Below are positions 8,420-16,328 of a stretch of DNA of 64,000 nt, one piece after another. Each line of letters opens with the position of its first letter. Within the stretch, counting starts at the first letter, position 1. The notes under the pieces are model-generated. The model saw only the letters and a program-made list of their open reading frames with translations, was not told where the DNA came from and ran no database searches. Where the stretch lies: positions 1 through 64,000 of the forward strand of contig CAZAEW010000014.1 of NCBI GenBank assembly GCA_964484065.1, given 5' to 3'. Origin of the DNA: JAEVLT01 sp964484065 (GTDB lineage: Bacteria > Bacillota > Bacilli > Bacillales > Cytobacillaceae). The translations under genes were made by a program, and so were the position numbers.

Positions 8420-9136
8420 ATGAATTATTTGGATGCAATTGAACAAAGGAGAGCGCGCCGCAGCTATTTGGATACTCCTGTTGATAAGAAAAAGTTGGAC
8501 CATCTAAGCAGTTTGATAAAAAGATACAATGAGGAAGCTGATTTATCCATAACACTCGTTTTAGATGGGAGCCGGGCTTTTGGCAGCTTTAGAAAAAGCT
8601 ACGGATTGTTTAAAAATGTTCGTTCGCTGATCACCTTGATTGGGAAAAAAGAGGACTTCAACTTGAATGAAAAGCTCGGGTATTACGGTGAATTGCTAGT
8701 TCTTGAAGCGACCAATATGGGCCTTGGCACCTGCTGGGTGGGCGGAACGTTTGACAGGGGCAGCAACCTTGTTGACGTAAAGCCGGATGAAGAACTTGTT
8801 TGTGTGATCCCAGTCGGTAATATCGCTCAGGAAAAGACATTCAAAGAAAAACTTATCCATAAAATAAGCCATCGAAAGTCAAAGCCGCTTGAAGAACTTT
8901 TTTTATCAGATTCTCCTGTTCCACAGTGGTTTATTGATGGCATGAAGGCAGTACAAAAAGCCCCATCTGCTTTTAACATTCAGCCGGTCAAATTTGAGTC
9001 CAAAAATGGAGAAGTAAGCGCCTTTGTTGAGGATAATCGTTTTCTGACGGAAATGGGAATTGCCAAATCCCATTTCTCACTGGCAGCAGGCGGCTCTTTT
9101 GAGTTTGGAAATCATGGGAAATTTCACAAAAAATGA
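8420..9136 (+). CDS. Nitroreductase-family protein
   Basis: A 238-residue FMN-binding fold protein of the nitroreductase superfamily, of the two-half type (putative TM nitroreductase). The N-terminal motif EQRRARRSYLDTPV and the later GYYGELLVLEATNMGLGTCWVGG match FMN-reductase signatures, and QKAPSAFNIQPVKF repeats the substrate-side motif in the second half. ATG 8420 is preferred over GTG 8411 because GAGGTGA ends six bases before it. The gene is probably controlled by the adjacent MarR. The natural substrate is unknown; flavin-dependent reduction of nitro or quinone compounds would be typical. Confidence 0.82.
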   Translation: MNYLDAIEQRRARRSYLDTPVDKKKLDHLSSLIKRYNEEADLSITLVLDGSRAFGSFRKSYGLFKNVRSLITLIGKKEDFNLNEKLGYYGELLVLEATNMGLGTCWVGGTFDRGSNLVDVKPDEELVCVIPVGNIAQEKTFKEKLIHKISHRKSKPLEELFLSDSPVPQWFIDGMKAVQKAPSAFNIQPVKFESKNGEVSAFVEDNRFLTEMGIAKSHFSLAAGGSFEFGNHGKFHKK

Positions 9137-9156
9137 CCTTCTGATTTTAATTGGTT

Positions 9157-9192
9157 GGTGTTGCTAAATAAAATTAGTAACACCTTTTTTTA
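9157..9192 (+). terminator. Rho-independent terminator
   Basis: GGTGTTGCTAA (9157-9167) pairs with TTAGTAACACC (9174-9184), with a six-base loop, followed by eight Ts. It ends the nitroreductase transcript. Confidence 0.88.
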
Positions 9193-9328
9193 TTTTCCAT
9201 TTCATTAGACCATAGTCACGTTTAATAGTCATTGAGATTGAAGAAAAACAGAATGGTTGTTAGAACACCTCCAAAGTGCAAACAAATTCATTTTTCTCCG
9301 AAAAATATTAAAGCTTCTTTATAAGAAA

Positions 9329-9367
9329 TTAACACTATTCTCATAGGGGATTTACATATTTTTGTTA
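9329..9367 (+). promoter_or_regulatory. Pho-box-like direct repeats before the phospholipase gene
   Basis: Hexamers TTAACA (9329), CTCATA (9340), TTTACA (9351) and TTGTTA (9362) lie at exact 11-base steps, as expected for PhoP binding (TT(A/T/C)ACA). Two are perfect or near perfect, two degenerate. The array ends 38 bases before the start codon. Confidence 0.55.
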
Positions 9368-9405
9368 ACCTTTTTTGGACGGAAAAATATAAGGAGGAGA
9401 AATAA

Positions 9406-11214
9406 ATGAGAAAAGGGATTCGTAACTTTGCACTGTCATTGAGTGCATTGTCGCTTTTGGCAGCGCCTTTTGCAGGTAAGGCAAATGCTAAGGAAACAAC
9501 AACATCAGCAGTAAAGCAATCTTCTGCGGAAGTGAAAACAGCGTCACCAATCAAACATACAGTAGTCATTTTTCAAGAGAATCGTACCTTTGATAACTAT
9601 TTCGGAACTTATCCATATGCTTCAGGTTTCAAACCGCTTAACGGTACACCTCAGAATGTTAGAAACTTTAAATATGTCGCTGGAAATGTGACAAGAGATG
9701 TGAATGGGAATGTGTATAACCCTGATGCAAATGGAAATCCAATATATCCTTGGCATGACGCAGGAAGCGCAGCTATTCAGGAAACGGACGTAAATCATGG
9801 CTATAGTGCAATGATTTCCATGGTTGACGGCGGTAAGATGGACAAGTTCTATCAAGTCAATCATGCAAGCGGAAGTGCAACTGATACAAAAGATAAAGGC
9901 CTATTATCGATGTCTTACTTTGACTATAATGACATTCCTGCCTATTGGCAATATGCTCAGCATTATGCATTAGCGGACAACTATTTCCAACCTGTTTCCG
10001 GCCCGTCCACTCCGGGTGCACTTTATTTGGTTGCAGCACAGTCTGGGAATGGAAACCAACCAGCAAGCAACACAAATCCTAACTCACAAATTACCGGTGA
10101 TCCATCTCCTAAAAACGGGCCGTTTGGCGGAGATAGTAGTACAAACACGCTTAAATATAACCTTACCTATAAGAATATCGGAGATGAGTTGAGTGATACC
10201 CACCAATCTTGGACTTGGTATGCGGGTGGATGGGATGCAGCCAAAGCAGATCCTACTTCAGCTGATGCAAAAAAATATTCTCCACACCATAACCCATTCC
10301 AGTATTTTCAAAACTATGAGGATGGGAAATATGGCAGCAACCTAAAGGATTACAATAACTTTGCCCAGGATATTCAAAACGGCACCCTGCCTGAAGTTAG
10401 CTTTGTAAAAGGCGGATACGGAGACGATGAGCACCCTGGTACAGGAAATCAAAGTACACCTTCTGCAGAAGATTTTACTGTAAAAACCATTAACCAAATT
10501 ATGAAAAGCCCATACTGGAAAGATACGGCGATTATTGTAACATATGACGAAGGCGGCGGATTCTTTGATCACGTTGCACCTCCGACTGTAGCGTCAAACG
10601 CAGATGGTTTGCAAGGGGATGGGCCACGTGTGCCTGCACTGGTAATCTCTCCTTATGCGAAGGAAAACTATGTCAGCCATGTTCAATATGATCATGCTTC
10701 TATTTTAAAATTCTTAGAATGGAACTATCATCTTCCTGCACTAAACAGCAAGGATGCAAGTGCTAACAATCTGTTAGATATGTTTGATTTTAATCATCCG
10801 AATTTCTTGCCTTACATGTTTAACCATGGCGATTTGACAAGCCAGTCTTCAAATGGAACTTTAGTAAATGTGCAACTAAACAATGCCTTACTGGGTGTAA
10901 GTCATGTTGGTGAAGCACCGTTTATTGACAGTAAAGGAAATGTCATGGTTCCGCTTGATGATTTTGCCCGCAGCATCAATGGTACTGTTACACAAACAAA
11001 AGAAAATCGTCTGCTTCTTCAAACACCAGAAAAGCAAATTGAATGGAAAGTACAAGGAAATACAGCATTTGTTGATGAAAAACCCGTTCATTTAAAAACT
11101 CCAGCTTGGAAGAGCCCAACAGGATTTACTTACATCCCGCTTCAATCTGCTGTTGATATTCTTGGCTGGTCCATGAATACACAAGGAAATACTATTATTG
11201 TTTACAGCAAATAA
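9406..11214 (+). CDS. Secreted phospholipase C / acid phosphatase-family phosphoesterase
   Basis: A 602-residue exported enzyme. The signal peptide (about 1-29) ends in GKANA. Residues about 50-460 carry the phosphoesterase (phospholipase C/AcpA) family motifs: VVIFQENRTFDNYFGTYP near the start (catalytic and metal region), SFVKGGYGDDEHPG, and TYDEGGGFFDHVAPP. Residues about 490-602 form a copper-amine-oxidase-N-like stalk repeat domain (VMVPLDDFARSING, TYIPLQSAVDILGW), common at the ends of Paenibacillus and Bacillus surface proteins. The start has AAGGAGGAG eight bases upstream. A Pho-box-like array precedes it. The likely role is releasing phosphate from phospholipids or phosphomonoesters outside the cell. 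Confidence 0.87.
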   Translation: MRKGIRNFALSLSALSLLAAPFAGKANAKETTTSAVKQSSAEVKTASPIKHTVVIFQENRTFDNYFGTYPYASGFKPLNGTPQNVRNFKYVAGNVTRDVNGNVYNPDANGNPIYPWHDAGSAAIQETDVNHGYSAMISMVDGGKMDKFYQVNHASGSATDTKDKGLLSMSYFDYNDIPAYWQYAQHYALADNYFQPVSGPSTPGALYLVAAQSGNGNQPASNTNPNSQITGDPSPKNGPFGGDSSTNTLKYNLTYKNIGDELSDTHQSWTWYAGGWDAAKADPTSADAKKYSPHHNPFQYFQNYEDGKYGSNLKDYNNFAQDIQNGTLPEVSFVKGGYGDDEHPGTGNQSTPSAEDFTVKTINQIMKSPYWKDTAIIVTYDEGGGFFDHVAPPTVASNADGLQGDGPRVPALVISPYAKENYVSHVQYDHASILKFLEWNYHLPALNSKDASANNLLDMFDFNHPNFLPYMFNHGDLTSQSSNGTLVNVQLNNALLGVSHVGEAPFIDSKGNVMVPLDDFARSINGTVTQTKENRLLLQTPEKQIEWKVQGNTAFVDEKPVHLKTPAWKSPTGFTYIPLQSAVDILGWSMNTQGNTIIVYSK

Positions 11215-11236
11215 GTCAGATAAAAAGAGATTTGAG

Positions 11237-11282
11237 GGTGACTCATGGTTGCGTATTAGCAGCCTTTCGGGTCACCTTTTTA
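11237..11282 (+). terminator. Terminator after the phospholipase gene
   Basis: GGTGAC/GTCACC outer stem with an inner GGTTGC/GCAGCC stem, followed by TTTTT. The remaining stretch to about 11500 holds no gene or other recognisable feature. Confidence 0.7.
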
Positions 11283-11508
11283 GGTAACAAAAGCTGAGAT
11301 GGCATAAATAAAACACCTCTGGCTATCCTCTCACTGAACTGAAATACCAACTATGGTCACTCATCCACTTCTCTCTTTGAATAGTTTACTTTTATTAAAT
11401 ATCTCAGGTTCTTTCATCCTGTTATTGAGAAATGTGTGAACATTTTTATCGTCCTGCATAGCTTTATTTGCACTCTCTTCATTTCTTCAGCCTTATTTAA
11501 AAATCACT

Positions 11509-11587
11509 AAAAAAATTTTTTTCATAAAACTATTGAAAAAAGAAAATTTTTTTCATATAATTTAACTATAAATTGAAAGTGCTTTCA
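11509..11587 (+). promoter_or_regulatory. gntP promoter with two A/T palindromes and a cre-like site
   Basis: TTGAAA (11533-11538) and TATAAT (11556-11561) are 17 bases apart. An A7T7 palindrome ending in C is centred at 11515.5. A second, GAAAATTTTTTTC, is centred at 11546.5 inside the -35/-10 spacer. The centres are 31 bases apart, close to three helical turns. A near-perfect palindrome TGAAAGTGCTTTCA (11574-11587) just after the expected start site resembles a CcpA cre. The first two fit the nearby RpiR regulator (inference). Confidence 0.6.
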
Positions 11588-11719
11588 TGATTAAGTAATT
11601 TGCCTGACCATAGAAATAAAGATTTGAGGTGGGATGAGACTCTTCCAAAAGGAAAAATGATGAAAACTGAATGACTTAACTAACAACTTAGCAGGCTAAC
11701 ATTAAAGGAAGGTGAAATT

Positions 11720-13036
11720 ATGTATCACTTAATTATTACTTTATTAGCAATCATTTTAGTTGTTTTAGGCGTATCATGGTTTAAATGGCATGCATTTATT
11801 AGTTTAACCGTAGCAACTATCTTTCTCGCTCTATTTTCAGGTTTATCAATGGATAAAATTGTTAGCGGGATTGAAACAGGAGTTGGCGGTACTTTAGGAC
11901 ACTTAGTTGGAATTTTAGCATTAGGAACCATCTTGGGAAAAATGATGGCCGAATCTGGTGCGGGAATCCAAATTGCCGATTTCTTCGTTAAGAAATTGGG
12001 AGTCAAATTGCTGCCTTGGGCAATGATGCTGGCAGGGTTCATTATCGGGATACCTGTATTTTTCGAAGTAGGAATTTTAATTGTACTTCCATTAGTTATA
12101 TCGATTCATAAAACTTCAAAACAAAATATTTTATTGATTGCACTTCCAGCAATCGCGGGGTTGTCCATTGTTCACGGATTGGTTCCGCCGCATCCAGGAG
12201 CAGTTGCCGCAATATCGATCTATAATGCGAATCTTGGCAGGGTCCTTTTATATTCACTTCTTATTGCCATTCCTTCCGTTATCATAGCTGGTCCTGTTTT
12301 TGCAAAATGGGTTCATAAACGCGTGATTCCAGAAGGAGAACCTGAATTAATTAAAATAAAAGTTCCGGAAAAATTGCCTGGTACAGGAATTTCATTCTTA
12401 ATCATTTTATTACCTGTTATCTTAATTATTTTCTCATCCTTTGCACCATATTTTGGGTTATCTGCCGGAGTTACAAAGGTCTTTAGCTTTATCGGCAGTC
12501 CATTGATTGCCTTATTAATTTCATGCTTCGTGGCATTTTATTTCCTTGGCATTCGTCAAGGCTTTGGTAAAAAAGAAATTAAGAAACTTACAGATGAGTG
12601 CCTTCTTCCAGTGGGTTCGATTATCGCCATCATTGGAGCCGGCGGCGGATTTAAACAAATCCTCATTGATAGCGGCGTAGCAACAACAATTGGGGAAATG
12701 TCACACCATATGAACCTTTCACCGCTTGTTTTAGCCTTTATTATTGCAGGATTAATCCGTATCGCAACCGGATCAGCAACTGTTGCGTTAACAACAGCAG
12801 CAGGAATTGTCGCACCGATGGTAAAAAATATGACAGGCGTTAACCTGGAACTGCTTGTTATTGTTACTGGTGCAGGATCATTGATGTTCTCGCATGTAAA
12901 TGATGCCGGATTCTGGATGGTAAAAGAATACCTGGGATTAAGCGTAAAAGAAACGTTTAAAACGTGGACCGTGTTGGAAACCATTCTATCATTTGTCGCT
13001 TTTGGGGTTGCCTTGATCGTAAATATGTTTGTATAA
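11720..13036 (+). CDS. gntP: Gluconate permease, GntP family
   Basis: A 438-residue membrane protein with about 12-14 hydrophobic segments. It has GntP-family signatures: GGTLGHLVGILALGTILGKM near residue 55, VHGLVPPHPGAVAA, GAGGGFKQILIDSG and GAGSLMFSHVNDAGFWM. It imports gluconate or a related sugar acid by proton symport. ATG 11720 follows AAGGAAGGTGA. It is a single-gene transcription unit with its own promoter and terminator, upstream of two gluconokinase genes whose promoters carry the same type of palindrome, so it probably belongs to the same regulon. Confidence 0.9.
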   Translation: MYHLIITLLAIILVVLGVSWFKWHAFISLTVATIFLALFSGLSMDKIVSGIETGVGGTLGHLVGILALGTILGKMMAESGAGIQIADFFVKKLGVKLLPWAMMLAGFIIGIPVFFEVGILIVLPLVISIHKTSKQNILLIALPAIAGLSIVHGLVPPHPGAVAAISIYNANLGRVLLYSLLIAIPSVIIAGPVFAKWVHKRVIPEGEPELIKIKVPEKLPGTGISFLIILLPVILIIFSSFAPYFGLSAGVTKVFSFIGSPLIALLISCFVAFYFLGIRQGFGKKEIKKLTDECLLPVGSIIAIIGAGGGFKQILIDSGVATTIGEMSHHMNLSPLVLAFIIAGLIRIATGSATVALTTAAGIVAPMVKNMTGVNLELLVIVTGAGSLMFSHVNDAGFWMVKEYLGLSVKETFKTWTVLETILSFVAFGVALIVNMFV

Positions 13037-13043
13037 CAGTCCA

Positions 13044-13080
13044 AAAACTCCCTCTATTCCTTTTAGAGGGGGTTTTCTTT
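13044..13080 (+). terminator. Terminator after gntP
   Basis: ACTCCCTCTA pairs with TAGAGGGGGT across a short loop, followed by TTTCTTT. Confidence 0.8.
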
Positions 13081-13097
13081 ATTTAAATTTGAATTGT

Positions 13098-13171
13098 AAA
13101 AAATTTTTTCAAGATAGTGTTTGATGATAAAAAATATTTTCGTATACTCAGAGAGTAAGGAAAAATTTTTT
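13098..13171 (+). promoter_or_regulatory. gntK promoter with three phased A/T palindromes
   Basis: TTGATG (13121-13126) and TATACT (13143-13148) form a 16-base-spaced promoter. Palindromes A6T6 (centre 13103.5), AAAATATTTT (13135.5, within the promoter spacer) and A5T5 (13165.5, downstream of the -10) lie 32 and 30 bases apart. The layout copies that before gntP. Confidence 0.55.
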
Positions 13172-13285
13172 ATAGAATCCTTCCGTTTGAAATAAGATGG
13201 AAAGAGGAACGCTACGAATAAGAGAATCCGCGAACTGTAAGTAGGCAAAAAGTGAAAGGTTTTTTCCTGATAAGGAGGAAGAATA

Positions 13286-14824
13286 GTGAAAACAAAATAT
13301 GTGATCGGAGTAGATATTGGTACGACAAGTGCAAAGGCAGTACTTTACGCAAAGGATGGAACGGTCATAGCCAATCACGGAATTGAATATCCATTATATT
13401 CCCCTACCCCGGAAACGGCTGAGCAAAATCCGGGAGAAATATTTCAGGCAGTCATTAATGCAATTAAAAAAACGATGCAAGAAAGTCTTGTAAATCCAAA
13501 GGATATTCTATGTGTTTCCTTTAGTTCTGTCATGCATAGTGTCATTGCCGTAGATAAGGAAGGAAAACCACTGACAGAATGCATAACTTGGGCAGACAAC
13601 AGAAGTTCGGATTGGGTTGAAAAAATAAAAACCGAAATGAACGGCCATGAAATTTACCTGCGAACAGGGACACCTATTCATCCGATGTCACCGCTCGCCA
13701 AGCTGGTTTGGCTGCAAAATGATTATTCTGAGCTTTTTTCGAAAAGCTATAAATTTATTTCCATTAAAGAATATATCTTTTTTAAACTTTTCGGGGAGTA
13801 TATCATTGATTACTCGATTGCTTCCTCAACGGGTTTATTTAATATTTATTCCTTAACATGGGACGAGGAAGCCCTCAAAGTGGCCGGAGTAACACAGGAT
13901 CAGCTTTCCAAACCCGTTCCAACAACTCATAAAATGAGCGGGTTAAACAAAGCCTTTGAAAAAGAAATGAACTTGCTTCCTTCCACCCCCTTTATTGTAG
14001 GTGCAGGCGATGGAGTGCTATCGAACTTAGGGGTTAATGCGATTGAACCAGGAGTGGTAGCCGTTACAATCGGAACAAGCGGGGCCATACGGGCGGTATC
14101 GGATCGGCCCATTACGGATCCAAAAGAAAGGATTTTCTGTTATGCACTGACAGAAAATCATTGGGTTATTGGAGGAGCAGTCAACAATGGCGGCATGATT
14201 TTTCGCTGGGCAAAGGAACAGCTGGGAGATTCCATAACAGCGGCTGCGAAACGCTTGGGGAAAGACCCCTATGACGTCCTTACCGAAATAGCTGACAGAG
14301 TGACGCCAGGATCCGATGGTTTATTATTTCTTCCCTTTTTAGCCGGTGAAAGGGCGCCATTATGGGATTCTAACGCAAGAGGATCCTTTTTTGGACTGGG
14401 AATGCATCATAAAAAAGAACATCTCATTCGCGCCGTCCTGGAAGGGGTCATTTTTAACTTATATACGGTATTATTGGCATTATCTGAATTAATTGGAGAG
14501 CCCAAAAAAATCCATGCTACCGGAGGCTTTGCCCGGTCAGAGCTTTGGCGGCAAATGATGGCTGACATTTTTAATCATGATGTTTACATCCCCGAAAGCT
14601 TTGAAAGCTCTTGTCTGGGTGCTGCGATTTTAGGGTTATACAGCATGGGTGAAGTTGATTCGCTTCATGTCGTTTCGGAAATGGTGGGAGCTACATTTCA
14701 CCATAGACCAAACAGCGAAAATGTATCCATATATGAAGACTTAACGCCCATTTATATTCGAATTTCAAGACTTATACAGCAGGAATATGAAAGCATAACT
14801 GCATTTCAGAAAAAATGGGTTTAG
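13286..14824 (+). CDS. gntK: Gluconokinase 1, FGGY family
   Basis: A 512-residue carbohydrate kinase that converts gluconate to 6-phosphogluconate with ATP. The FGGY N-terminal ATPase motif is GVDIGTTSAKAVLY (residues about 7-20). The gluconokinase-specific middle is well kept: ECITWADNRS, RTGTPIHPMSPLAKLVW, GAGDGVLSNLGVNA and VTIGTSGAIR. The C-terminal FGGY signature region holds ATGGFARSELWRQMMADIF and ESSCLGAAILG. It resembles B. subtilis GntK along its whole length. The start is GTG 13286 behind AAGGAGGA. A close paralogue lies at 16329. Confidence 0.92.
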   Translation: MKTKYVIGVDIGTTSAKAVLYAKDGTVIANHGIEYPLYSPTPETAEQNPGEIFQAVINAIKKTMQESLVNPKDILCVSFSSVMHSVIAVDKEGKPLTECITWADNRSSDWVEKIKTEMNGHEIYLRTGTPIHPMSPLAKLVWLQNDYSELFSKSYKFISIKEYIFFKLFGEYIIDYSIASSTGLFNIYSLTWDEEALKVAGVTQDQLSKPVPTTHKMSGLNKAFEKEMNLLPSTPFIVGAGDGVLSNLGVNAIEPGVVAVTIGTSGAIRAVSDRPITDPKERIFCYALTENHWVIGGAVNNGGMIFRWAKEQLGDSITAAAKRLGKDPYDVLTEIADRVTPGSDGLLFLPFLAGERAPLWDSNARGSFFGLGMHHKKEHLIRAVLEGVIFNLYTVLLALSELIGEPKKIHATGGFARSELWRQMMADIFNHDVYIPESFESSCLGAAILGLYSMGEVDSLHVVSEMVGATFHHRPNSENVSIYEDLTPIYIRISRLIQQEYESITAFQKKWV

Positions 14825-14831
14825 AAAAATA

Positions 14832-15054
14832 AGAAAAGCGTAAGCGCCTTCGGAACAAGCAAGCTTGTTCCTGCGATGTTACTCTCAAAGCAGCATCCCT
14901 TAGTGCTCAGCCCCGACAGGCAAATGTTCTTCTGCCGGAAAAGTCCGCTCTTTGACTTTTTTGGCAGAAGGTTATTTGACCCCGAGGGGCTAGGCGCTCC
15001 TCGAAAAAGCTAAAGCTTTTTCTTCGTGCGATGGTTCGCTTCCGAAGCATATTC
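14832..15054 (+). repeat. Structured Bacillus-type intergenic repeat
   Basis: A non-coding element with nested inverted repeats: AGCGCC/GGCGCT outermost, AGCCCC/GGGGCT next, then CTTCTGCC/GGCAGAAG and AAAAGTC/GACTTTT. The right part (about 15001-15033) contains a 33-base segment that recurs in reverse orientation, with one difference, inside the repeat at 17871-18103. Elements starting AGCGTAAGCGCC and ending GGGGCTAGGCGC are common between Bacillus genes; I recall the type but no function. Confidence 0.7.
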
Positions 15055-15107
15055 TTGTGAAGCCAGACAATTTTCAAAGTTAAACTTTTATACTTTTTTT
15101 ATCTAAA

Positions 15108-15139
15108 GAAAAAGCGATCAGTCACTTGATCGCTTTTTT
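15108..15139. terminator. Bidirectional terminator between gntK1 and rpiR
   Basis: AAAAAGCGATCA pairs perfectly with TGATCGCTTTTTT around a six-base loop. A and T runs on both sides serve both convergent genes. Confidence 0.9.
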
Positions 15140-15155
15140 GCTATCCAATAAGAAA

Positions 15156-16001
15156 TTAAATTTTGGTTTTCAAAATAGCCTTTCTCACTTTTTCCGATGA
15201 TTCTTGTGCCACTTCTTTATTCTTTATCATGATATTCACATAAAGGACATCAATGATGCTTAGCTGTGCAATTCTTGAGGCCAAAGCTTCAGACCGATAT
15301 TTTGTTTCTTCCGAACTGGTTAAAAGCACAAGATCGGCTTTTTGGCTGATCGGCGATTTAGGAAAACTAGTAATCCCAATGGTTTTGGCACCATTTTCAA
15401 GTACAACATTCAGAATATTTATCGTATCTGAGTTTGTACCGGAATGAGATATCACTACGGCCAGATCCTTTGGAGTAAACTGGGATGCAGCCATGAGTTG
15501 AAAGTGGGAATCGGTATAAGCATACGCTTTAATTCCAGTTCGAACAAACTTGTGGAATGCATCCATTGCAATGAGGGATGAGCCGCCCGTTCCAAAAAAA
15601 TGCACTCTGTCCGCAGCAGAAATCCATTCGACTGCCTTTTGGATCGTCCCTCTATCCAAAAGTTGCAATGTATTTTCCAACGTCTGGATATTTGACTTAA
15701 AGACCTTTTCAGTGATTTCCCGTTCATCATCATCCTCAGTAATCTCTTCATGCATTTCTTTGCTTGGAATAATATTTTCTGAAGCGAGTGCAATTTTCAT
15801 GGCCTGATAGCCTTTAAAACCAATGCGTTTGCAAAAACGGAATACCGTTGCATCTGCAACTCCAAGATCCTCAGCCACTTCATTTATAGTCCCATGAACA
15901 ATCTTTTCGGGATTTTTTAATATATAGTCAGCAATTTGCTTCTCTTTTTCGCTAAATCGCGGATAGTAGGACCGGATTTTATTAAAACAGTTGTTTGTCA
16001 T
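15156..16001 (-). CDS. RpiR/MurR-family regulator of the gluconate cluster
   Basis: A 281-residue regulator. Residues about 1-77 form the RpiR helix-turn-helix domain (FSEKEKQIADYILKNP, INEVAEDLGVADATVFRFCK). Residues about 115-260 are a SIS sugar-phosphate-binding domain (VHFFGTGGSSLIAMDAFHKF, VVISHSGTNSDTINIL). I chose ATG 16001, which has GAGG eight bases upstream, over the longer frame to 16034. SIS-domain regulators respond to phosphosugars; 6-phosphogluconate or KDPG is the obvious candidate here, as for HexR of pseudomonads. It lies between two gluconokinase genes and probably binds the phased A/T palindromes at 11.5, 13.1 and 16.0-16.3 kb. Confidence 0.88.
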   Translation of the reverse strand: MTNNCFNKIRSYYPRFSEKEKQIADYILKNPEKIVHGTINEVAEDLGVADATVFRFCKRIGFKGYQAMKIALASENIIPSKEMHEEITEDDDEREITEKVFKSNIQTLENTLQLLDRGTIQKAVEWISAADRVHFFGTGGSSLIAMDAFHKFVRTGIKAYAYTDSHFQLMAASQFTPKDLAVVISHSGTNSDTINILNVVLENGAKTIGITSFPKSPISQKADLVLLTSSEETKYRSEALASRIAQLSIIDVLYVNIMIKNKEVAQESSEKVRKAILKTKI

Positions 16002-16046
16002 CAGCATAACCTCTTTTTTAAGGTTGATATACAAAATAGTATATCA

Positions 16047-16267
16047 TAAAACGCTTTCATGAAAAATTTTTTCTTAAGAACGTAGGCGAACAGAAATATT
16101 AAACTTCAATTGAAATAAGGATTTCAAAAAAAGGATGGGGAAATGAAAAAAATTTTTTTTGGAGTTTATGAGAAAACGGTTTCCAAACTGATAGCAATAG
16201 AATATAATAACCTCAAAAGAAATATTTTTTCATAGTATAAAGTAATAGAAAAAATATTTTTTATAAT
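16047..16267. promoter_or_regulatory. rpiR-gntK2 intergenic control region
   Basis: This divergent region has four A/T palindromes with GA...TC ends, centred near 16066.5, 16152.5, 16223.5 and 16255.5; the last pair is 32 bases apart. TATAAT at 16262-16267 directly follows the last one and faces gntK2. Two cre-like sites are present: TAAAACGCTTTCAT (16047-16060, next to rpiR) and GAAAACGGTTTCC (about 16172-16184). Joint control by RpiR and CcpA is inferred. Confidence 0.55.
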
Positions 16268-16328
16268 CAATTCAGTTAATCAACCACTAGATAAAATTCG
16301 GGAAAATCCTCTGAAAGAAGGCGATTAA

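Noticed and set aside
12556..13044. Minus-strand frame of 162 codons inside gntP
   Set aside because: It is the antisense shadow of a well-supported permease and has no start signals.
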